Shown here piece after piece: positions 35,991 through 46,370 of a DNA stretch of 64,000 bases (positions are counted from its first letter, which is position 1; each line of letters starts with the position of its first letter). The stretch is taken from assembly GCA_905160935.1 (NCBI GenBank), contig CAJHZI010000197.1, positions 434,001 to 498,000 on the forward strand, written 5' to 3'. A program made the position numbers and the translations under genes. This DNA is from Enchytraeus crypticus (lineage: Eukaryota > Annelida > Clitellata > Enchytraeida > Enchytraeidae). The notes under the pieces are model-generated. The model did not search any database, had not been told where the DNA came from, and saw only the letters and a list, made by a program, of their open reading frames with translations.

Positions 35991-36784
35991 GGTAGCAGTT
36001 CTGGTAAATTCTGGTATCTAGGGTCGGGATGCGAATAGATCTTCTCCAATCTTCTTTGTCCCACACCATATCATCAGTCAATACTCTATTTTTCATGTCC
36101 TTCTTATTCATCGCATCCCACATAAGTTTTGGTCTCTCTCTCCAACTTAACTTCTAGCTCTTCCCTCCAAACTCTCTTCACTACATCCTCATCTGCCTTT
36201 CTCACAAAATTCCGATCTCGACTGAATCAATCTATCCCTTATCCCCTCAACATTCAAATTCATCCTCACAAATTTATTTATTTTCTATTCTGTCATTCCT
36301 AGTTTTACCGCACATTAGACGTTACATTCTCATTTCTGCCACGTGTAAACCAGAGATGGGAACCGAACCCGAATCGAACCCTAAAATCTGGAATTTTGAC
36401 CGAACCCGAACCAGACTCTGACTGAACTCGAACCGAACCCGAACCCAGACTCTGGCCGAACTCGAACCGAACCCAGACTCTGGCCGAACCCGAACCGAAC
36501 ACGAACCCTGACTTCGTCCAAACCGAACCGATCTCTTGATGTTCCTTCCTCCTTTGCCAGCGTCAGGAGAAAAGAACACTTTTCTTTTCAGCTCTTTTCA
36601 AAGTCTGCATTAAGATATTATTGAGAATGTTTGACATTATACAAAGATAATAAGAACAATACAAATGTACATTAGTTTTTGTATTTACATGTCTTAGAGT
36701 ATCTAATAGCATATATTAAGGTAAGGCTGGTTCCGACACAAATTTTAAAATTAATAACAGATAGCGATACAAAGGAATGGTAGC

Positions 36785-37230
36785 GTTACAAAGGAATGGT
36801 AGCGGGAAGCGAGACTGGTCTACAGAAGGTAATCGAGAGTCTGAATGATACGGTATTGAAATATGGAATGAAGATTAACCTACAAGAGACAAAAGTGATG
36901 AGAGTATTCCAGAATAGAGGTGAAGTCAATATTAATGTAAATGTTACGAAATTTGAGCAGGTAAGGAGTTTCAAATATTTAAGTCATAGGTCTACTATAA
37001 AAGTTGATGGGAAATGTGAGACTGAAATATATAGTAGGATTGCACAAGCAAAAGAAGCCTTCCATAATAGGAAATAACTTTTAACAAAAGGCCTAAAGAA
37101 AGACACTAAGATAAAGATATAGCGAAAACCTTGGTTTGGACCATGCTGTTATATCGATGTGAAACATGGACATCAAGGAAAGAAAATATCAGGAAACTAG
37201 AGGCATTGGAAATGTGGATATGGAGATAAA
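36785..37230 (+). mobile_element. LINE-C RT fragment
   Basis: MVAGSETGLQKVIESLNDTV, LKYGMKINLQETKVMRVF, FKYLSHRSTIKVDGKCETEI and SRIAQAKEAFHNRK; the tail CETWTSRKENIRKLEALEMW lies in a second frame near 37158. Nested in the hAT-like element. Confidence 0.85.
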
Positions 37231-37235
37231 GAAGC

Positions 37236-37355
37236 TGGTAAAGCTAAGGTTAACGTCAATTTCATCACTCGAAAGCGATGTCAGTGACGGCGAGCCCAGG
37301 ATTTGAACCCGCATCAACTGATCCGCGGTGGAGTATCTTACCGATTTCGATTAAT
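37236..37355 (-). mobile_element. tRNA-derived SINE S2
   Basis: Minus strand has the box B-like GCGGGTTCAAATCC, then CTGGGCTCGCCGTCACTGAC. Related copies at 4465-4545, 44635-44765 and 45893-45968. Confidence 0.8.
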
Positions 37356-37469
37356 GGCTGATCCAGATGAATGGCTTCAGATGAATGGCTTACTAAGGAT
37401 TAGGTGGACTCAAACTCCTAGTTCAAATTTGAAACCCATAATATATACCATTATACCATAATATATATT

Positions 37470-37567
37470 ATAATATATACCATTTGCTATCACCTGAACC
37501 AGTAATAAACTTCATAATTTTATGAAGTTTATTACTGGTTCAGGTGATAGCAAATGGTATATATTAT
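37470..37567. repeat. 98-bp palindrome, 48-bp arms
   Basis: Arms 37470-37517 and 37520-37567 are perfect or nearly perfect complements with a 2-nt loop. Confidence 0.93.
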
Positions 37568-37569
37568 GA

Positions 37570-38020
37570 TACCTTTTCTGCGGAAGTACGCGTGTTTATT
37601 AAATCATCCTTATTTGACATTTTTATGTTTAATAAATTGCACTTTGTCTCTGAAATATTGGATGAAATTGTAGCCGAGACATTTCAACTTAATTATAAAC
37701 ATTTCTAATATATAGGCTTAGTGACAAAAATTAATTTTAAATTGATGAAGGATACTATTGACTGGTTATTATCAAGGAGAATATTTCGGATACAGTAATA
37801 AAGCTAAATATCTATTTTTTTACTATTTGTTGGTCAACTTACAATATTTTAAGAAATGTACTAAAGCACTTCTCTCCTTTTTTCATTGTCATCTTTTTAC
37901 TCAAGTGAAAAATGTTGCAGTTATTATGACTTCATGTATTTGTAAGCACATTTACCATAAACCATTTTAAACATGTTTATCATAATCATGACTATAAGTA
38001 ATGTTAAATAATTACAACAT
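37570..38020. other. Interior of hAT-like element, nothing recognised
   Basis: AT-rich sequence without coding similarity. Confidence 0.5.
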
Positions 38021-39317
38021 TATCCAACCAAACCATTTCGAACTCGAATAGAACTTTTGTGAGGTGGAAACCAAGCCGAACCCGAACCCTTGGTAGACGG
38101 ATGCCGAACCGAATTCTAAAATTGTCAACTGCTATGCGAACCCGAACCGAACTTTCATTTTCAACGAACCGAACCGAACTCTGGAAATTCATAAAATTCC
38201 AATCTCTAAAGTAAACTCTGTAAATGTTCCCTTTTTAGCCCCCAACACTACGAACTATACATCATTTCTGGTCTTACCACAGAACTATATTATTTGCCTT
38301 TCAGTCTTAGTGGTATTTTCCTATCATACAGCTCTCCACTAGCTGCTCTCCACTTAGCCCATCCAGCCTGAATCTTACTAGTAACCTCCTGTCAAACTCC
38401 ATTATCCTCTATTACAGACCCCAAATACTTGTTACCTTCCTTAGCTCCACCCCTGACCTATCAATCTATTGTATCCGTTTATCATCTCACCCTTCAATCT
38501 ACTCTCCATGTGCTCAGTTTTTTACCTATTCACCCTCAGTCCTTTACATTCCAATGCTTCTCTCGCATTTTCCAATATCTCACTTACTTTCTCCACAGTG
38601 TCTCCAACTATCACCAGATCATCTGCAAATAGCACGAACCGCGGGGTCTCCTTAATAACTCCTTTAAGCAACTCATCCATAATCAAATTTAATAAATATG
38701 GACTTATGGGTGATCCTTGGTGTTCCCCTATCTTCACATCAAAACTCTTCGAGTGTCCACTCTCCACTCTCACACTAGTCCTAACCCTGCTGTACATAGC
38801 TTTAATTAACTCAACATAACCCTTCAACATAACATAACCACTTCATGTTCACTTTCGTCTTCTTCAGAAATTCTCAAGTCAGTTGTCTCCCCATATCCCG
38901 TCTTTGCTTCTCCCTTTGCCTAGCTACTTGATAAATTTTCTTTTCGCCATCTTTGCTACGTAATCTCTGATAGAAGTCATAATAATTTCTGGCCGTTACC
39001 ACTGCCACCACTCTGTTTGCCTTCCTCTGTAACTCGTTACAGTTCTCTTTTAAGTCTTCTGTCCTACTATCCCTCTACTTCTTAAATGCATTTTTCTTCT
39101 CTCGCAATACCTCCTGTACTTCCTCATTCCACCATCAAACCTCTTTATTCACCTTTTTCCTACCACCTTTCACTATACCTAGCACTTCCCTACAGCATTC
39201 TCTAAATTTCTTGGATACTTCAATCCTCGTGTCATTAGCTGATCCAACTAAACTCCATTCAACTTCAACCTCCAACTTCATCTTCCATTCCGCTTATTTT
39301 TCCTTTCTCTCTCCTAG

Positions 39318-40330
39318 TGCATTGCCTACTGACAGGTCCATGGTATATAACGCCTCCACTCTTCTCCATCTTCCGCTTTCCTCTTAATGCCCACATATGA
39401 GTGGGTCTTTAAATCATCTAACATACCTAATATAGGCCTGCCTCTGCCTCTTTTTCCTTCCATTCAAGCTTCTATGACCTCTTTTAATATATCTTCTCCC
39501 GTAAAATGTGTCCTATCCAACTCTTCTTCTATTTCTTAATACATTTATCAACTATCTATATGTACCAACTCTCTCCAGAACTTCTTCATTAGTAACCTTT
39601 AGAGTCCAGCTAATCCTCTCCATTCTTTCCCAAATCCACATTTCCAATGCCTCTAGTTTCCTAATATCTTCCTTCCTTAAGGTTCATGTTTCACATCCAT
39701 ACAATAGCGTGATCCAAACCAAATTTTCACAACCTTTATCTTTGTCTTTCTTTACATTTGTGTTAAAAGTTCTTTCCTATTACCGAAGGCCAATTTTGCT
39801 TGTGCAATCCTACTGCAATCCTATTTCAGTCTCACATTCCCGTCATCGGTTATATTATGACCCAAATATCTGAAACTCCTTACCTGTTTCAATTTCGTAC
39901 AATTTATTGTGATATTAACTTCACTTTTATTATGTGACACTCTCATCACTTTGGTATTTTTGATATTAATCTCAATGCCGTATCATTCAGCGTAACCATT
40001 ATCTTCTTCGGTCCTGTTTCGCTGCCAGCTACCATTCCTTGGTCATCCACAAATCATACATATTGTAACAATTTCCCTACTACTTTACTCCTTCTACTAT
40101 GTCTTCCCTAGCTTCCTCCATCATTGCCTCAGCGTGATAGTTAAACAGCAGCAGCGAAATGCTACAGCCTTGTCACGTCCACGTCCTATTTCGAAAACCT
40201 CCACGTCCTATTTCGCCTTCTTCTGAGTATTCTTGTTGGATTTTGATTACTGCTCTTTGATTCGTGTACAAATTTAAAATTAGTCTTCTATCTCTCCAGT
40301 CAAGCCCTATTCTTTTCAAAATATTCATTA
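39318..40330 (-). mobile_element. LINE-C RT C-terminus and 3' end
   Basis: Minus strand from 40330: LKRIGLDWRDRRLILNLYTN, QxAVIKIQQEYSEE, CSISLLLFNYHAEAMMEEAR, DQGMVAGSETG, then ETW...LEALEMWIWERMERISWT. 3' end block cactgcctactgacaggtcc on the + strand. Frameshifted throughout. Confidence 0.85.
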
Positions 40331-40975
40331 AGATAGTCATATATAGATATAGATATTCATAGATAGATATTCATCAAGATATTCTTTTTCCTTTGTTCAT
40401 CCCCAATTAACCCTCTCCATACTCGATTTTCTTTTTCGTTGGGGGTCCACATTCTCAGGGTGGTGGTCGGGGGGCCGGCCATATTTTCGCTTTTGCTCTA
40501 ACTTTCTTCTATTCTATACTACTGATTATTCATTCTATATTTAGAATATTCACTAGTAGACCTTTTGGAAAACATCAAATAATGTAAGTTTTTACATGAT
40601 TTCAACAAACAAACACTCTAAATATTAAATACTAATCCTTAACAAAGTTTTACATTTATATTTTATATTACGTCCCTGACGTTGCCTTATGGCGAGGAAA
40701 CGGACGTTCTTCTCGATTGATTTATTAATTGAAATATAGCTCTAAACATTTATAAGATTTAATCGAGTAGGCTAACTGATTGATTCTATAACTAGAAATT
40801 GTCAGAAATGACACTTACTGGCAGTGTTGATTTACAATTAGGTATGTTCACATTAGTAAAAATATTGACGAGCAACGAGGCAATCTTGTAATATCCTACT
40901 TTGAGTAGTCATTGTTTTCAATAAAATTATGAGAAACATCATATTTAAAATGTCAATTATACAATCAATCAATAA
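40330..40975. other. Intronic sequence with one LINE-A 3' scrap
   Basis: Only 40672-40735 is recognised (tacgtccctgacgttgcctt, LINE-A 3' end). Confidence 0.5.
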
Positions 40976-41700
40976 GAGTTTAACGTCCGGTTCCTCGCCT
41001 TAAGGCAAAGTCAGGGACTTCTCTTGCGAACTCTACAGAACTAATTATATAGAGTTCGCAAGAGAAGACCCTGACATTGCGCCAAGGCACCACACGATGA
41101 CGACTGAGTACACAGAGACCACAAGAGAAAGCGAGATCAAAACAATGCAAGTCCAAGATTCAAGGCAAGCGGGCCAAAATTTAGACCTATGGCGGAAAGA
41201 GGTGGGTTTTTAGCTTCCCAAGGAAAGTACCAATACAATTACAAGATCGAAGATCTTGTGGCAGAGAGTTCTATATTGTCGGCGCAGAAAACATGAAGGA
41301 GCGTCTGCCCATGGCAGATTTAATGTTTGGTACAGTGAGAAAGTTTTTACTAGAGGAACGAAGACTTCGAGAAGGTTGATAGATTTATAAAAAATCAGAT
41401 ATATAGAATGGTTTGCCATAATTGAAACCTTTGAAGGTCAAGGAAGCTATCTTGAATTTTATTCGTTCGGAGACTGAAAGCCAGTGCAGTTTCTAAAGAA
41501 GAGAAGAGGTGTGGGATTGGAGTATTTTTACATTACAGACGACCCGAGAAAGAGGATTTTGCATGTGTTGGAGACGAATTAGAGAGGTTTTCGGGTGATT
41601 ATTCAGCAGGGAGTTACAGTAATCCACTTCTCGTTGTAACAAATATCGTATTATTTTTGTGAAAACATTCATTGCTGAGAATAGTTTCAATTTTCATGAA
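40975..41700 (-). mobile_element. LINE-A 3' end with snap-back palindrome
   Basis: Minus-strand SIYLIFYKSINLLEVFVPLV, EVDYCNSLLNNHPKTSLIRL and QHMQNPLSRVVCNVKI. A palindrome in the 3' UTR (arms 41011-41035 and 41050-41074, one mismatch, 14-nt loop) duplicates the cttctcttgcgaactcta block in inverted form. Confidence 0.87.
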
Positions 41701-41815
41701 AAAAATTTATTCCGGCATTAGGGGTCTATAAATACACCCTATTATGACTTTTTCATATTAATGTTAAAAATTATAATAATGATAATATTGGTAATAACGT
41801 TAATAATGGTCATAA

Positions 41816-41900
41816 TATAGTATAATGTAATATAATACTAATATAATATAATATAATATAATATAATATAATATAATATAATATAATATAATATAATAAT
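41816..41900. repeat. (TAATA)n microsatellite
   Basis: About 80 bp of pentanucleotide ATAAT repeats. Confidence 0.95.
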
Positions 41901-42440
41901 AATCACAATAACTTATATACCGTTCCATGTTATAAATAATTTCAACAAACAAGCATTCTAAATATTTCATACTAATCCTTAACTTAGGTATACATTTATA
42001 TTTTATATTGTTATTGATAAATATGCAACCCCACCACCCATACGAGCTAATCGACTATTATTTTCAAATATATGCCCATCTAGATTTTAGATATTGCTAA
42101 ATTGCTTGAGCCACGTTTGAGTAACTGCAATAACAGTGAATGGTATGTTCAGACAATAAACAATGGCACATACAGATCGCCATTCTTCATTTATAGTTAT
42201 CCATTTATACGTATAATGAAAAATCGTACTTTTGCTAAACTTCTGCAGAAAGCCTTAGTTTACAGAAATATTTAACACGACGATTTAAATAATGATTAAC
42301 TTAATTAGATACTATAAAATAATCTAAATACTATCTTTATTCTTATTACATGCTTTTGATAACTAAATACGACTGCTTTTAATGAAGAGTTTCATCCTTT
42401 AGTGACTCCTCATATTGCCGAGATTTATGCTGTTATATTT
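41900..42440. other. Intronic sequence, no repeat recognised
   Basis: AT-rich region leading to exon f with no coding similarity. Confidence 0.55.
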
Positions 42441-42445
42441 TGTAG

Positions 42446-42538
42446 CTGTGTTGAAGAACTGGACTCTCGTACTATTTGGAACTGAATATCATCCACTAAG
42501 TCGACCGCAGAATATCAAAACTAACACTCGAACGACTG
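42446..42538 (+). CDS. Furin: Furin-like convertase exon f: end of P domain
   Basis: This 93-bp exon lies 13.2 kb after exon e. Acceptor tgttatattttgtag, donor GTTAGT. It encodes (A)VLKNWTLVLFGTEYHPL and then SRPQNIKTNTRTT. The core VLKNWTLVLFGT matches the last P-domain strand of furins (TLTKFTLVLYGT). The exon is phase 1 at both ends, so skipping it would keep the reading frame but remove the end of the P domain. The linker after it is variable in the family. The gene-level phase arithmetic (1473 coding bases from whole codons) works only with this exon's exact borders or with it absent. Confidence 0.9.
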
Positions 42539-42959
42539 GTTAGTTAAATTCTTCTTTTATTATGTTTCAGTTGTGATAAACCCATATTTCAGTTATGCAT
42601 TGGACATATACCATAATTAGAGGAAAGATTTAGTAACAAGCAATCGTTAATTTTGTGTATTAATTAAAATACATATAATACATGCATGGTATAATATAAG
42701 AGGATATTATATAATATTACATATATTACTTTATATATTTTGTGTTGTGATATACCATTCTTTCTTGGGGGGTATGCTTTTGACGAGGTGGGCCGTCCTC
42801 AGGCCCTCCTCATGCCTTCTTCAGCTTCGACTAACATTTACTGGACAGGGGCGTAAATACCTGAGAAAACTATCTTGTTTACACAACAGGAAAATATTTA
42901 CAATATGTAAGATTTTCAGATGACCAAGGAATGGTAGCGGGCAGCGAGACTGGACTGCA

Positions 42960-44630
42960 GAAAATAATGGATAGTTGGTAACTTTACTTCTTTGCAAAAG
43001 AGTGCCAATTAAAAGGTATTCAGTTTGTGAGGGATTAACAGCTAGACGATTAGCACAAAACCGGGAACAAACCTGGATTAGAATGGTTGAGAGATGAGTT
43101 AGTTTCTGATCGAAATCATGATTAGAAAAGGATATATATAGTTGCGTGTCGTCTGCATAGAAGTGAAAATTTATGGAGGCAACGTCAAGCAGGTAGTGGA
43201 GTAATCTCATCATTTCCTTATCATCAGTTCTTTGAAGAGAATATAGGGCGGCAACATTCCTCCATTCTTTTCTGTCTTTAGCAACCCTCATAGCATCTTC
43301 TCAAATGTTCAAAGTTTTCAAATCTTTGTTGATCGTATTGAACCATGTACTTATAGGTCTTCCTCTTTCCTTTTTTCTTGACTTGTCTTTCAGTATATTG
43401 CAGTCTTTGCATATCTATCATCTAACATTCTTAATACGTGGCCCAAAAACCTTACTCTTCTTTCTGCAATTTTTCATCTAATTTTCTTTCTCCAAACCTT
43501 TCAAGTACTGTTTCGGTTTTTATATGTTCCCAATAATGAATTTTTAGGATTCTTCTGAGACATTTTTGTTGAAAACAGTTAATTTTGTGTTTTATTTTAT
43601 TAGTACTTTCCCAGGTTTCACACGCATACATCAAGACGGGCTATACGATGGTTGAATAAATTATCTTCTTCAGTCCCACATCAATTCTATCGCTTTGCCA
43701 AATATGTTATAGTCTTTGAAAGACGTCATATGCCTTACCGATTCTACAATCCACATCGTTTTCACTTGATTCGTTTTGTGATATTGTACTACCTAAAGAC
43801 ATGAACTTTTTTACTCTTTCAACCTCCCTCTGATTAACTCTTATGGTAAATATGTCTGGAACTGCAGTTGTGAGGATTTTTGTTTTTTCGGAGCTTCTTC
43901 TTAATCCAACTTTGCAGCGATTTCTTCTAAAGCCGTTGTCATTTCTTGAAGTTGATTCATACTGTTTGTTAGTAAGGCTAAGTCGTCCGCAAAATCCAGG
44001 TCAGCTCCTATGACTCAAATTTATTCCCCATGGTCATTCTCTTTCATCGAAAGCCTTTCTAGTTACAAAATCAATCACTAGTAGAAAAGGAAGTGCGACA
44101 AGATTCATCCTTGTCTGACTTCTGTTACAATATTGAAAGAGTCAGGGACTCCTTTTGGTGTTTTTATATATTGCAGGACGAATTCTCGTATAACAGTTTA
44201 AACAACTCAGTGAATTTCTCATGAATTCCATAGTTTCTTGTTATTTTCCACAAAGTGTCCCTATGAATACTATCAAATGCTTTTTTGAAGTCAGTGAAAT
44301 TTATATAGATATCTTGTTGGAATTCTTTGCTCTGAATAATATGGCGCAAACTGAATATTTGTTCCTGGCATGATCTATTGCTTCTGTAGCCAGCTTGATG
44401 TTCTCTTAACTTCTTGTCATTTCTGATTTCATTCTTTCAAGTAATCATACAGAACAGGAGACTTTGTGGAGTAATCTAGTGACTTTGAACAATAGATCTA
44501 GTGGAGTAATATGTAAAGAAAAAAGCAATGGACCTAATACAGAACTTTATGGAGTACTGCGTGAGAATGATAATTCAGAAGAGCGATCTTGAATAATAAC
44601 GACAGATTACGTACGGCATGAGAGATATGG
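42960..44630 (-). mobile_element. LINE-A RT fragment split by LINE-D
   Basis: Minus strand 42960-43200: ASINFHFYADDTQLYISFSN, then CANRLAVNPSQTEYLLIGT. 44478-44630 holds the preceding GV.QSSVLG and SVVIIQDRS region. A LINE-D copy lies between (43208-44465). The Y-A-D-D block is intact in this piece. Confidence 0.88.
43208..44465 (-). mobile_element. LINE-D insertion with 12-bp target duplication
   Basis: Flanks GTGGAGTAATCT at 43196-43207 and 44466-44477 are identical. Minus strand: QDIYINFTDFKKAFDSIHRD, TLWKITRNYGIHEKFTELFK (44190-44320), then YACETWESTNKIKHKINCFQ, QKCLRRILKIHYWEHIKTET (43500-43630). This is a 5'-truncated LINE of a different type from A and C. Frameshifts separate the blocks. 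Confidence 0.92.
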
Positions 44631-44634
44631 CTGG

Positions 44635-44765
44635 AGCCAGTGGCGATGTCGGTAAGATATTTTCCCCGGGATCAGTAATTGCGGGGTTCGAATATAGGGC
44701 TCGCCCGTCACTGGCATCGCTTTTGAGTTAGGAAACTGACGTAAACATTAGCTTTTTTAGCTTTA
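44635..44765 (+). mobile_element. tRNA-derived SINE S2
   Basis: CTGGAGCCAGTGGCGATGTC, box B-like GCGGGGTTCGAAT near 44682, then GGCTCGCCCGTCACTGGCAT and a tail ending agctttactta. Confidence 0.8.
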
Positions 44766-45009
44766 CTTAAATAGAACGATTTAATAGATATAGTGCGTGA
44801 AATCTGTCGACATGTTTATGTTCTATCCATTCCGAACGGTCTAAATTTACTTCTGTGACAGCCAACCCGCCTAACCTAGATAGTTCTAAATGCAGGCCTA
44901 TAGGCCTACTACTTGGCCTGAGTAATAGTGATTCAGACGGTTGTAATAATTGGAAAATTTATAATCTAAGAGGTCAAATTTACCTAAGTGTATATTTTGG
45001 TTTATGTAG

Positions 45010-45617
45010 GTGTGTGCGAAGATGGCGAGTACTATTTGAGACCGTTCTGTTATACTGAATGCCCTGTAAACTTCTATCCTCAAAACACGAGCGTTAGTAG
45101 TGTATATCGTGAAGTTAATGAGAGTGGGACTTCAGCATTTTGCAGCAGCTGTCATGCAACATGCGCCCGTTGTGTCGGGCCTGAACCAAATCAATGCTTG
45201 GAGTGTCCTCGACAACATGTCCTCGATCCTTTAACCAACACTTGCATTGCTAGACCTTCTACAGATAGAACTCAGAAAGCTTCTTCAATGGATTACGAGT
45301 ATATGCTAAAGAAGATTTTGCTAATACTAGTTCTGTCCCTTTCCTGCCTCTTTGTGTCTGCACTACTTGTCTGTGTGTTACTTTACGCTGTGAATTGTAA
45401 TGGAGATACAATAACAGAGGAGCTTATTGAGAAATCCAATTTGAAGCGTCCATTGCTAGAAAGGATTGAAGAGGATGACGATGTTGAATATATAAATAGA
45501 ACTAACAATATTTCAAATCAGAATAATTTAAATAATGGTGGAAGTATATCAGAATTCTGGTTCATGGAAGCTACGTGTAATTCTGTTGAACCACTTTCTA
45601 ATTTAAGTGAATCTTGA
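45010..45617 (+). CDS. Furin: Furin-like convertase last exon: Cys-rich, membrane segment, tail
   Basis: Acceptor tttggtttatgtag; the coding sequence runs to TGA at 45615-45617. It starts (G)VCEDGEYYLRPFCYTECP, a furin-type Cys repeat, followed by a second repeat FCSSCHATCARCVGPEPNQC and CLECP. A hydrophobic stretch (ILLILVLSLSCLFVSALLVC and onward, about 45316-45395) is the membrane anchor. The cytosolic tail carries RPLLERI and the acidic cluster EEDDDVEY. In mammalian furin, acidic-cluster and Leu/Tyr signals direct trans-Golgi recycling; similar function here is inferred. The tail then becomes Asn-rich and ends LSNLSES. A minus-strand SINE begins a few bases after the stop, so it may lie in the 3' UTR. 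Confidence 0.95.
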
Positions 45618-45621
45618 TTGC

Positions 45622-45840
45622 TTTAGAACATCATCGTCATCATCATCTTCCCTTGAATATATGTTTAATTAGGGTCGGCATTAGAAAATTTCGTAGTAAT
45701 TTCTGGAGCCTAGGCGCTCACCAACTGAATGCCCTTTCTGATGCTGATTTGGATCTTAGTGCTTCGTCGGTTTCTACGTGCAGTCTACGGTTGCTCTATT
45801 CTTCAGCAACCCGGACAAAACGCGGGTTAGGGTTAGAGAT
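45622..45840 (-). mobile_element. GAT-tail SINE next to the furin-like stop codon
   Basis: Complement of the SINE at 32714-32975: starts with ATC repeats at 45630, contains tctggagcctaggcgctcac, tgaatgccctttctgatg and the cgtgcagtctacgg block. It begins about 10 bp past the stop codon, so it is probably transcribed within the 3' UTR. Confidence 0.88.
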
Positions 45841-45892
45841 TGCTTAAGATCGTACTTGAAATTTAATGTTGAAAACAAACATTTTAGATCCT

Positions 45893-45970
45893 AGTCTTCT
45901 CCCGTCAATGACATGCTATCGAGTAGGAAACTGACGATAAATTTGGCATTGCCTTTAGCCTTTTTAACAG
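45893..45970 (+). mobile_element. SINE S2 scrap
   Basis: tcccgtcaatgacatgct, then gtaggaaactgacg and the tagcctttttaac tail. Confidence 0.6.
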
Positions 45971-46370
45971 CCAACCAACTATTAGACTAAAGATTAAGTA
46001 AGGTTATAAATTAATACTGTATAAACGAAATAGTGAACAATAATAATTCCTGCAATTATATATTCCAGTTTGCACTCAGAATGTAAGAAATATTTATTCA
46101 AGCAAGATGTATTTACGTGTAATGTACTTGATTCGCTACATACATGTACATGGATATTTAATATAATTATTTTTTTATACAAAATAACATCAAGCTGGTT
46201 AAATACAAAACAGGCAGTAAATAATACAGTATAAAATTAGAACTGTCGTCTTTTTAGCACTATTCTTAAAAAAAGAAAAATTATGTTTATATTCATATGA
46301 ATAGTTAATATTAGGCATAGGCCTAATTTTATGTTTATTATACATGTTTTATAATAATGATGATAATAAT
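45970..46370. other. Downstream of furin-like gene, no gene seen
   Basis: AT-rich, no clear poly(A) signal that I would assign; AATAAA near 46367 lies at the start of a LINE-A 3' end. Confidence 0.5.

Larger units (their letters stand above)
36351..38208. mobile_element. Non-autonomous hAT-like element with CCGAACC subterminal repeats
   Basis: Ends CAGAGATGGGAA and TTCCAATCTCTA. The 8-bp flanks GTGTAAAC (36343-36350) and AAGTAAAC (38209-38216) agree at 6 of 8. CCGAACC motifs fill the first 190 and last 180 bp. The interior holds a LINE-C fragment, an S2 SINE and a palindrome but no hAT transposase. Confidence 0.85.
36015..39305 (-). mobile_element. RTE LINE split by a hAT-like element
   Basis: Minus strand 38522-38830: IKAMYSRVRTSVRVESG, IGEHQGSPISPYLLNLIMDE and RFVLFADDLVIVGDT, an RT with intact F-A-D-D. 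38215-38340 gives the YSSxCW...C-terminal region, 36015-36350 the rest and the 3' end. The insertion at 36351-38208 splits it. Upstream (38830-39305) are degenerate RT and linker blocks. Confidence 0.88.

Noticed and set aside
36305-36579. Arg/Gly/Ser-rich open frames on the minus strand
   Set aside because: They translate CCGAACC subterminal repeats of a DNA element.
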